A stretch of DNA of 64,000 nucleotides. Origin: Azotobacter vinelandii (GTDB lineage Bacteria > Pseudomonadota > Gammaproteobacteria > Pseudomonadales > Pseudomonadaceae). The position numbers were made by a program, and so were the translations under genes. Below, one piece after another: positions 57,345-64,000 of this stretch (its first letter is position 1; the number at the start of each line of letters is the position of its first letter). The notes under the pieces are model-generated. The model saw nothing but the letters and a program-made list of their open reading frames with translations. It ran no database searches and was not told where the DNA came from. The stretch lies in assembly GCF_001571105.1 (NCBI RefSeq), contig NZ_BCTD01000014.1, one strand, 5' to 3'.

Positions 57345-57495
57345 TTTCGCGCCTCCTTCGGGAAAAGCCCCGCACCGTCCTCAAGCTCTCGGGGAGCCAT
57401 GATGTTCAGGCAAGAAATTGGCCAGCCCCGGAACGGGGAGACTGGCGGACGATCCCGGCAAGGTCGTCGCACGGTCTGTGCACTGCGCAGGGCTT

Positions 57496-57678
57496 TCACT
57501 CCTTGCGTCTCAATTCCCGCGCCTGCTTCAACTGCAATTCGGCATAGCGGCGCAGATAGGTAGCCATGAGCCCCAGCCCCCGCTGTTCCAGTTCGCGCGC
57601 CAGCCGGTAGTTCTCGTGCCCGCGCTTGGCCAGTTGCCGGGCCTTGGCCTCGGGATCGGTCGGTAAGAAAGAGGTCAT
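57496..57678 (-). CDS. Hypothetical charged helical protein, 60 residues
   Basis: ATG at 57678 with GGAGGTAG close upstream. Almost entirely helical, rich in Arg, Lys, Leu and Glu (AKARQLAKRGHENYRLAREL and so on). Basic; could bind nucleic acid or act as a small regulator, but nothing specific is shown. Third of three leftward small genes (57678 down to 56643). Confidence 0.5.
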   Translation of the reverse strand: MTSFLPTDPEAKARQLAKRGHENYRLARELEQRGLGLMATYLRRYAELQLKQARELRRKE

Positions 57679-58250
57679 GCCTACCTCCACAGCCGAAGCC
57701 GCCTGCTGCGACCAGGCGGCCAGATTGATCGGGAATGACCGCTGCGTTCACAGCTCCCTGCCACGCACGATGGGAGGACGAAGCACCGGAGCAGGAAAGC
57801 GCCGGCCCCATCGTGGCGTGCAAACCTCGGCAGTCCCCCGGTCGCATGCAAATACATCGCCAGTCTCCGGCGAACCGACGGGGCTAGAGACGGTCGGCAT
57901 TCGGACTGTAAGACATCGCCTACAACGGCTTGAGAGCCTTGCGGATTTATGCGAGACGGCTGCCACGCTACAGTCGCCTCCGCGTTGGCAGGTCGGCACG
58001 GTCTGACCAGGAAGGTCGGCCGGAAGCTTCGCCAGCGCGCACTCCGGCGCGATGGCCCGGAGAAAAACGGGAATTACGGAAACGGCGACGGCTCGCACGC
58101 CGTCTCCCGTCCGCCGGAGCTGCTACCCCTCCGGACGCCTGCCTGTCCGAATGGCATTGCGTGCGGACACCGGACCGCCGAAACCACCCCGGGTCGAACG
58201 ACTGTCGGAACAGTCCGGCCTGCGGCCCCACGGAAAAACGATCGATAAAA
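57679..58250. other. 572-base stretch without a convincing gene
   Basis: Divergent region between the 60-residue and the 73-residue gene. It holds a TGTAAG...CCTACA inverted repeat (57907-57924) and a short hairpin GACGGC/GCCGTC near 58088-58105. No open frame here has a good ribosome site or family match. It probably contains promoters in both directions; a small RNA is possible but not shown. Confidence 0.5.
57907..57924. repeat. Operator-like inverted repeat
   Basis: TGTAAG (57907-57912) and CCTACA (57919-57924) pair at 5 of 6 positions around a 6-base spacer in the gene-free stretch. Short operators of this shape are common in pseudomonads; no regulator can be assigned. Confidence 0.35.
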
Positions 58251-58472
58251 ATGATGAAAGCCGGTATGACCTCCCCACTTTCCCGTCGCTTCCAGGTTCG
58301 CGATATTTCCGCCCAATACGGCGGCCCGACCTTCGACCTCATCTTCCACGACACCGAGAGCAAGGTCATACGCTATTCGGAAGCCGTATGGGACTCGGAA
58401 GCCCTGGCGCTGGCCGAGGCCGACCGGCTCGAGGAGTCGCAGGCCCATCCCGTCCATTGGGACGCCTGCTAG
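58251..58472 (+). CDS. Hypothetical protein, 73 residues
   Basis: Not recognised. In-frame ATGs at 58251, 58254 and 58266; only the last has a ribosome-site-like GAAAG at usable distance, so the mature start may be MTSPLSRRFQ. Contains a compact sequence FQVRDISAQYGGPTFDLIFHD and ends HPVHWDAC. Soluble, slightly acidic. Upstream lies the 572-base gene-free stretch. Confidence 0.5.
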   Translation: MMKAGMTSPLSRRFQVRDISAQYGGPTFDLIFHDTESKVIRYSEAVWDSEALALAEADRLEESQAHPVHWDAC

Positions 58473-58658
58473 AACCCAGGGAACAGCCCCTCTCCCCCGT
58501 CGAACGCCGACCGCGTCGCCCCCGGACACAGCCTCGAGACATTCCGGCCAGACCGGGCATCCGCCGCATGCCATGCTTCAGGCGGCCGGCCTTGCCATAT
58601 CCGCAACCGGCTGCTGGCATGAAGGGCGGCTCTTCAATGGAATCATGCGAGGAAACGA

Positions 58659-59666
58659 ATGAAGACGCAGAACAAGGATCTGCCGGGCTGGCTGCTGGCC
58701 GCCGGGCTGGGACTGGCCGCCCCCTTCGGCATGGCGGCGCAGGACGAGGTGACCCCGGCGCAGGTGGTCGCCGCCCTGGAGGACACCTTCGGCGTGACCC
58801 CGGGCGAGCGGCGCAACCATATCAAGGGCACCTGCGCGAGCGGCGAGTTCGTCGGCCTGCCTGCCGTGGCCGCCTGGTCGCGTTCGGCGCTGTTCTCCGG
58901 ACAGCCCGTGCCGGTCGTCGCACGCTTCTCGCTGCCGGGCGGCAACCCGAAGGTGCCCGACACGGCCAGGAGCGTTCGCGGCATGGCCCTGGAGTTCCGC
59001 CTCCCCGGCGGTGCCCTGCAGCATATGACCATGCTCGACACTCCAGTCTTCGGCGCGGCGCAGCCGAAGACCTTCCTCGACCAGATCCTTGCCCTGAAGC
59101 CCGACCCGGCCACCGGCAAGCCCGATCCGGCCAAGCTCGCGGCCTTCCGGGCCAGCCACCCGGACAGCCGGGCGCAGGCGCGGTTTCTCGCCGAGCACAA
59201 CCCGCCGCCGAGCTTCGCCAACAGCAGCTACTTCGGCATCCATACCTTCAAGTTCGTCGACGCCACCGGCAAGGCCACCCTGGTGCGCTGGCGCTTCGTG
59301 CCCGAGGACGGCGAGAAGAGCCTGTCCGACGAGGAACTCGAAACCCTGCCGGCCGACTTCCTCGAAGAGCGGCTGATTCAGCGTACCGCCCAAGGCCCGG
59401 TGCGCTGGGACATGCTGGTGAGCATCGGCCAGCCCGGCGACCCGGAGAACGACCCTACGGTGGCCTGGCCGGAGAACCGCGAGCAGGTGAAGGCCGGCAC
59501 CCTGGTCCTGACCGCGGCCATGCCGCAGAAGGGCGCCGCCTGCGAGAAAGTCAACTTCGACCCGTTGGTGATGGCCGAGGGCATCGCCCCGACCGACGAT
59601 CCCATCCTGCGCTTCCGCTCCCCCGCCTACGCGGTGTCCTTCGCCAAGCGCCAGGCCGGGCAGTGA
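58659..59666 (+). CDS. Catalase-family peroxidase (SrpA-like), secreted
   Basis: 335-residue haem peroxidase of the minimal catalase family. N-terminal signal peptide ([16 protein letters not shown]). Core motifs: the distal histidine H54 in [40 protein letters not shown], and the conserved [11 protein letters not shown]. Short form without the usual C-terminal flavodoxin-like domain. Good GAGGAAAC ribosome site. Probably a periplasmic hydrogen or organic peroxide scavenger. Confidence 0.92.
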
Positions 59667-59784
59667 CGGAAGGTCCTGCCGGACACGAGGACAGCGTGCC
59701 GGCGGGGCACTTCCGGCCCGCCGCGCCACCCTTTACTGTGCACCGACAGACTTTCCCAGGCGGGCAGCGGCCCGAGGCAGGCTC

Positions 59785-60357
59785 ATGGAGCAGTTGAAAC
59801 GGAAGATCCGCGAGCACGGCAGCGTGCTCTCGGAGCAGGTCCTGAAGGTGGATGCCTTCCTCAACCATCAGGTCGATCCGCAACTGATGCGGCAGATCGG
59901 CCAGGAATTCGCCCGGCGCTTTCGCGACCAGGAGATCGACAAGGTGATCACCCTCGAGACGTCGGGCATCGCACCGGCGCTGATGACCGCGCTGGAGCTG
60001 GACGTGCCGCTGGTCTTCGCCCGCAAGCACCGCTCGCTGACCCTGACCGACGACCTGCTGACCGCCCGCGTCTATTCCTTCACCAAGCAGGTGGAAAGCA
60101 CCGTGGCCATTTCCGCCAGTCATCTGGCGGCCGGTGAGCGCATCCTGATCGTCGACGACTTCCTGGCCAACGGCCAAGCTGCGCTGGGGTTGGCCGCCAT
60201 CGTCCGCCAGGCCGGAGCACGGCTGGTCGGGATCGGCATCGTCATCGAGAAATCCTTCCAACCCGGACGCAGGGCGCTGGAAGAACAGGGCTACCGGGTC
60301 GAGTCCCTGGCGCGGATCGCTTCGCTCGCGGGCAGCCAGGTCAGCTTCGTGGAGTGA
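59785..60357 (+). CDS. xpt: Xanthine phosphoribosyltransferase (Xpt type)
   Basis: Salvages xanthine to XMP. 190 residues, starting [27 protein letters not shown] motif [17 protein letters not shown] and [12 protein letters not shown] are diagnostic of the Gram-positive type Xpt found also in Pseudomonas. No purine riboswitch was seen upstream. Follows the catalase gene on the same strand. Confidence 0.95.
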
Positions 60358-60408
60358 GCGGAAACGACGAAGCCACCCAGACAGGCCGTGCGACAACCAC
60401 TACGCTCG

Positions 60409-60516
60409 GTCATGCTGCGTTGAAGTCAAGCCCAGAATGCTCGTCTACGGGCCGTAAACTGCACCTCTTCGCCTGACTTCGCCTTGCCCGACCTTCGCTC
60501 GCTACGTTCTCACACA
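60409..60516. repeat. Imperfect long palindrome, extragenic repeat candidate
   Basis: GAAGTCA (60422-60428) and TGACTTC (60474-60480) are perfect inverted repeats, and a centred TACGG/CCGTA pair (60446-60450 with 60452-60456) marks the axis; the rest of the arms pair partly. It lies in the 196-base gap between the convergent xpt and cytochrome genes. It looks like a bacterial extragenic palindromic element; copy number elsewhere in the genome cannot be seen here. Confidence 0.5.
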
Positions 60517-60553
60517 GTCCGTACAGGCGGCTTCGCCTTCGGCCGAGCCGCGG

Positions 60554-60973
60554 TCAGAGACCGGACATCTTGCCGATGGCGGCCTTCAGCTCGTCGTCCG
60601 AGCAGTCGGCGCAGGTGCCTTTCGGCGGCATGGCGTTGAGGCCGGAGAGCGCCGACTGAAGCAGGCCGTCGAGGCCGCCCTTGGCATCGGCGCGCGTCTT
60701 CCAGGCGGCGCTGTCGCCGACCTTCGGCGCGTTCAACAGGCCGGTGCCATGGCAGGCGTTGCAGTACTTGGCGACGACATCGTCACCGCTGCGCGCGCCG
60801 CCGCCGGCGGCAGCGGCAGCGGTAGCGACGCCCTTGCATTCCTGACCGGCCACGCAGACTTCGCCGACCGGCTTGAGACGCTCGGCGATTTCCGCGTCGG
60901 TCGCGGCCTGGACGCCCGCCGCCCACAGGGACAACACGGCGACCGGTGCCGCCAACATCTTGATCAGATTCAC
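60554..60973 (-). CDS. Cytochrome c5 family protein
   Basis: Periplasmic c-type cytochrome, 139 residues from the GTG at 60973. N-terminal signal (MLAAPVAVLSLWAAGVQA), single CXXCH haem site with C71, C74 and H75 in YCNACHG, methionine ligand in LNAMPPKG, and the cytochrome-c5-type CADC pair at the end. An extra Cys pair precedes the haem. Carries electrons between bc1-type complexes and oxidases or reductases. Convergent with xpt. Confidence 0.93.
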   Translation of the reverse strand: MNLIKMLAAPVAVLSLWAAGVQAATDAEIAERLKPVGEVCVAGQECKGVATAAAAAGGGARSGDDVVAKYCNACHGTGLLNAPKVGDSAAWKTRADAKGGLDGLLQSALSGLNAMPPKGTCADCSDDELKAAIGKMSGL

Positions 60974-61113
60974 CCTTACCCCCCTCATCGTGGCTGATTA
61001 CGTGCGCCCGCGGCCACGGGTTTTCGCGAGCGCGCGGGAGTATAACCCTACAAAAGACAGGCTGAAATAAGCCGATACAAGACGGACTTGCTGCCGAGAA
61101 CTTCGGCGCGCCG

Positions 61114-61662
61114 CTAGAAATGCGCCGGAGTGGCGGCGCTGATCAGTTGCGCCGGGGCCTCGAAGGGGTTGCGGAAACGGTGCGGCTGGCCGGCCACCAG
61201 GTAGTAGCTGTCGCCGCTCTCGAGGGTGTAGCGCTGCTCGCCGACCTGCAGTTCCAGGCGCCCTTCGACGAGAATGCCGGCTTCCTCGCCGTCGCGCAGC
61301 AGCAGCGCCTCGCCACTGTCGGCCCCCGGAGGATAGGTCACCGAGAGGAAGGTGAGCGCCCGGTCGGGATGATCCTTGCCGATCAGGCGCATGCTCAGCA
61401 GCCCGCGCGACAGCTCGGCCTGCTCGGCGGCACGATAGACCACCGGGGCGCTGGCTTCCGCCTCCAGATCGAGGGAAAAGAACTCCATCAGCGACATGGG
61501 AATACCGCCGAGCACCTTCTTCAGGGAACTGATCGAGGGGCTGACGCTGTTCTTCTCGATCATCGAAATGGTGCTGTTGGTGACGCCCGCGCGCTTGGCG
61601 AGTTCACGCTGGGAGAGGCCTTTGAGCTTGCGTATGGATTGCAGTCGAACACCGACGTCCAA
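61114..61662 (-). CDS. XRE-cupin regulator, PauR-like
   Basis: 182-residue regulator: HTH_3 at residues 5-60 (LQSIRKLKGLSQRELAKRAG) and a C-terminal cupin (residues 105-180, GDSYYLVAGQPHRFRNPFEA). Homologue and position match P. aeruginosa PA5301 PauR, which represses polyamine catabolism genes in response to putrescine or cadaverine. The gene order pauR-dadX-ridA-dadA is the same. Which operons it controls here is not shown. Confidence 0.9.
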   Translation of the reverse strand: MDVGVRLQSIRKLKGLSQRELAKRAGVTNSTISMIEKNSVSPSISSLKKVLGGIPMSLMEFFSLDLEAEASAPVVYRAAEQAELSRGLLSMRLIGKDHPDRALTFLSVTYPPGADSGEALLLRDGEEAGILVEGRLELQVGEQRYTLESGDSYYLVAGQPHRFRNPFEAPAQLISAATPAHF

Positions 61663-61751
61663 GGCGGAATTCCTCTCGGGAAGCCTGAGCGAATTGCGCT
61701 TAATGATGGCAATGCCGTTCAGTATTTACAACGCCATGCCGCAAATTTCGT

Positions 61752-62837
61752 TCAGTCCAGCCAGGAACGGGCGACCCGCCGCACGTTGCAGAACAATTGA
61801 TAGGCGATGGTACCGGCCGCTGCCGCCACCTCGCTGGCCGGCACCTGGGCGCCCCACAGCTCGACCCGGCTACCGAGTCCGGCCTGGGGCAGGTCGGTGA
61901 GGTCCACGGTGAGCATGTCCATCGATACCCGGCCGATCAGTTGCGCCGGCCGACCATCGACGGCGACCGGGGTGCCGTTCGGCGCATGCCGCGGGTAGCC
62001 GTCCGCATAGCCCATGGCCACCACTCCGACGCGGGTCGGCCGCGAGGCGACGAAACGCGCGCCATAACCCACCGGCTCGCCGGCCGGCAGCTCGCGCACG
62101 CCGATGATCCTGGACTCCAGGGTCATTACCGGTCGCAGTTGCGCCGCCTGCTCCTGATAGCGCTCGAAGGGCGTGGCCCCGTAGAGCATGATCCCCGGCC
62201 GCAGCCATTCGTCCCCATGGCCATGCCGGAAAAACTGCGGCCAGCCGAGCAGCGCCGGGGAGTTGCGCAGGCTGAACTCCGCCACGAGGCCGGCGGTCGC
62301 CGTCTCGAACTGCGCCAGTTGCTCGGCGACCCGCGGGCAGTCGAGTTCGTCGGCGCGTGCGAAATGGCTCATGGCGACGATCCTCGCCACCTTGCCGCTG
62401 GCCATGAGGCGCGCGTGGGCCGCCCGGTAGTCGGCCGGCGCGAAGCCGACCCGGTGCATGCCGGAGTCGAGCTTCAGCCAGCAGGTCAAGGGACGCGTCA
62501 GCGCGGTACGTTCGATGGCCTCCAGTTGCCACGGCGAATGCACCACGCACCACAGGTCGTGGCGCTGGATCGGCTCCAGCTCGGCGCTCTCGAAGAAGCC
62601 CTCCAGCAGTAGGATCGGCGCGGCGATGCCGGCCTCGCGCAGCTCCAGCGCCTCCTCGATGCAGGCCACCGCGAAACCGTCGGCCTCCGCCTCCAGGGCG
62701 CGGGCACAGCGCACTGCGCCGTGCCCGTAGGCGTCGGCCTTGACCACCGCCAGGGCGCGGGCGCCGCCCAGCTCGCGGGCCAGGCGGTAGTTGTGCCGCA
62801 AGGCGGCGAGATCGATCAGGGCACGGGCGGGGCGCAT
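61752..62837 (-). CDS. dadX: Catabolic alanine racemase
   Basis: PLP alanine racemase feeding D-alanine to DadA. 361 residues; PLP lysine K33 in VVKADAYGHG, and the catalytic tyrosine in GYGARFV near residue 255. Context with ridA and dadA points to the catabolic DadX rather than the biosynthetic Alr. Start ATG at 62837, followed by RPARALIDLAALRHNYRLA. Confidence 0.95.
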   Translation of the reverse strand: MRPARALIDLAALRHNYRLARELGGARALAVVKADAYGHGAVRCARALEAEADGFAVACIEEALELREAGIAAPILLLEGFFESAELEPIQRHDLWCVVHSPWQLEAIERTALTRPLTCWLKLDSGMHRVGFAPADYRAAHARLMASGKVARIVAMSHFARADELDCPRVAEQLAQFETATAGLVAEFSLRNSPALLGWPQFFRHGHGDEWLRPGIMLYGATPFERYQEQAAQLRPVMTLESRIIGVRELPAGEPVGYGARFVASRPTRVGVVAMGYADGYPRHAPNGTPVAVDGRPAQLIGRVSMDMLTVDLTDLPQAGLGSRVELWGAQVPASEVAAAAGTIAYQLFCNVRRVARSWLD

Positions 62838-62896
62838 GGCTTGTCTCGGATTGCTGGCCGGAAGCGGCAGGGCCCCGGCGTGGGTCGTGGTTTCGG

Positions 62897-63250
62897 TTAC
62901 GGCAGCGCGGCGACGACCGACATCTCCACCCGGGCATCGCCGTCGTACAGCCCAGCTTCGACGCAGGCGCGCGCCGGCGCGCAGCCGGCCGGCAGCCAGG
63001 CGTCCCATACCGCGTTGAGGCCGGCGTAGTCGGCGACCATGTCCTTCAGATAGATGGTCACCGAGAGCAGCCGCGACTTGTCGGTGCCGGCCTCGGCGAG
63101 CAGCCGGTCGATGCCGGCCAGGGTCTGCCGGGTCTGCTCCTCGATGCCGACGCCGTAGTCGTCCGCCAGTTGCCCGGCCAGGTAGACGGTGCCGCCATGG
63201 ACGACGATTTCACTGTAGCGCGCTTCAGTTCGCAGGCGCCGGATGGACAT
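62897..63250 (-). CDS. ridA: RidA-family reactive imine deaminase
   Basis: 117 residues; hydrolyses reactive enamine/imine intermediates, here likely 2-iminopropionate from alanine oxidation. Starts MSIRRLRTEARYSEIVV; conserved GTVYLAGQLADD, RVEMSVVAALP end. It lies between dadX and dadA; its start overlaps the dadA stop region by 26 bases, so translation is probably coupled. Confidence 0.93.
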   Translation of the reverse strand: MSIRRLRTEARYSEIVVHGGTVYLAGQLADDYGVGIEEQTRQTLAGIDRLLAEAGTDKSRLLSVTIYLKDMVADYAGLNAVWDAWLPAGCAPARACVEAGLYDGDARVEMSVVAALP

Positions 63251-64000
63251 GGGTGGAGTTCTCCTGGGAATTGCCGTAACGGGAAATATCGAGGCCCGCG
63301 GCGCTGATCTGCGGGCGCGTGCGCGCCATGAGGTCGGCCAGCAGGCGGCCGGAGCCGCAGGCCATGGTCCAGCCCAGTGTACCGTGCCCGGTGTTGAGGA
63401 ACAGGTTGCGGTAGCGGGTCGCCCCCACGATCGGCGTGCCGTCCGGGGTGGCCGGACGCAGGCCGGTCCAGAATTCGGCGCGGGCCAGATCGCCGCCCCG
63501 TGGGTAGAGATCGCCCACCACCAGTTCCAGAGTCTCGCGTCGGCGGGGATTCAGCGACAGATCGAAACCGGCCAGTTCGGCCATGCCGCCGACGCGGATG
63601 CGCGTCTCGAAGCGGGTGATGGCGACCTTGTAGGTCTCGTCGAGAATGGTCGAGGTCGGCGCCATGGCCGGATCGACGATGGGAATGGTCAGCGAGTAAC
63701 CCTTGAGCGGGTAGATCGGCGCGCGAATGCCCAGCGGCGCGAGCAACCGCGGCGAATAGCTGCCGAGGGCCAGCACGTAGAGATCGGCGCTTTCCAGACG
63801 GCCGTCGATGCGCACGCCGACGATGCGCTCGCCGTCGCGCTCCAGACGCTCGACGCTCTGGCCGAAACGGAACTCCACGCCCAGACCGGCGGCCAGCTCC
63901 GCCAGGCGGGTGGTGAACAGGTGGCAATCGCCGGTCTGATCGTTGGGCAGGCGCAGGGCGCCGGCGAGCCTGTCGGCGACGCCGGCCAGGGCCGGCTCGA
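63225..64000 (-). CDS. dadA: D-amino acid dehydrogenase small subunit, C-terminal part
   Basis: FAD-dependent D-alanine dehydrogenase that oxidises D-alanine to pyruvate and ammonia at the inner membrane. About 257 C-terminal residues are in the window; the N-terminal FAD motif is beyond position 64000. Visible marks: GALRLPNDQTGDCHLFT, LALGSYSPRLLAPLGIRAPI, PLKGYSLTIP, and LNTGHGTLGWTMACGSGRLLADL. Overlaps ridA by 26 bases. Truncated by the window edge only. Confidence 0.93.
   Translation of the reverse strand, partial: EPALAGVADRLAGALRLPNDQTGDCHLFTTRLAELAAGLGVEFRFGQSVERLERDGERIVGVRIDGRLESADLYVLALGSYSPRLLAPLGIRAPIYPLKGYSLTIPIVDPAMAPTSTILDETYKVAITRFETRIRVGGMAELAGFDLSLNPRRRETLELVVGDLYPRGGDLARAEFWTGLRPATPDGTPIVGATRYRNLFLNTGHGTLGWTMACGSGRLLADLMARTRPQISAAGLDISRYGNSQENSTHVHPAPAN

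Overview
The window is high-GC gammaproteobacterial chromosome. Its gene order follows the PA5213-PA5304 part of Pseudomonas aeruginosa closely: gcv genes, hitAB, ubiI-ubiH-pepP, zapA and 6S RNA, ubiD, rho-trxA-ppx-ppk-hemB, algP-algQ-dsbB, hemY-hemX-hemD-hemC, algR, argH, corA, cyaY, lppL-lysA-dapF-DUF484-xerC, sutA, amtB-glnK, comM, rep, xpt, cytochrome c5, pauR, dadX-ridA-dadA. The deviations are the sensor kinase algZ/fimS missing beside algR, cyaA and rnk missing beside cyaY, the FKBP gene missing between algP and algQ, and an inserted feoAB cluster. These suggest a non-aeruginosa member of Pseudomonadaceae. An Azotobacter-type genome is my best inference, but the sequence alone does not prove it.

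Layout. 1-4.9 kb: glycine cleavage genes (gcvP is cut by the window edge) and an iron(III) ABC permease and binding protein without an adjacent ATPase. 5-12.9 kb: ubiquinone hydroxylases, PepP, a YgfB protein, then divergently a coiled-coil protein, ZapA, 6S RNA and 5-formyl-THF cyclo-ligase, an unannotated 44-residue membrane protein, an EVE protein and a ferredoxin-type reductase. 12.9-21.5 kb: ubiD, rho, trxA, ppx, ppk, hemB. 21.8-30.7 kb: elbB, a DUF188 protein, the feo cluster, TerC, an ABC-F ATPase, algP, algQ, dsbB. 30.8-36 kb: haem genes and algR. 36-45.2 kb: argH, corA, small genes, cyaY, and the lysine/cell wall-xerC operon. 45.2-50.1 kb: sutA, yjbQ, amtB-glnK, ubiK, comM. 50.2-55.7 kb: an AAA ATPase, a LysR-DoxX-pirin cluster, and rep.

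55.7-58.6 kb is the least ordinary stretch. It has a secreted-type nuclease with a shortened leader, four small unrecognised genes, and a 572-base stretch without a convincing gene. 58.6-64 kb: a catalase-family peroxidase, xpt, cytochrome c5, the PauR-like regulator and the alanine catabolism genes; dadA is cut by the right edge.

Functional groups are nitrogen status (GlnK/AmtB), one-carbon metabolism (Gcv, YgfA), iron import (HitAB, FeoAB), haem (HemB, C, D, X, Y), ubiquinone (UbiI, UbiH, UbiD, UbiK), and slow-growth or envelope regulation (6S RNA, AlgQ, AlgP, AlgR, SutA, Ppk/Ppx). No tRNA, rRNA, CRISPR array, insertion sequence, prophage or clear new defence system was found. Most genes are housekeeping; the points worth a second look are listed as findings.
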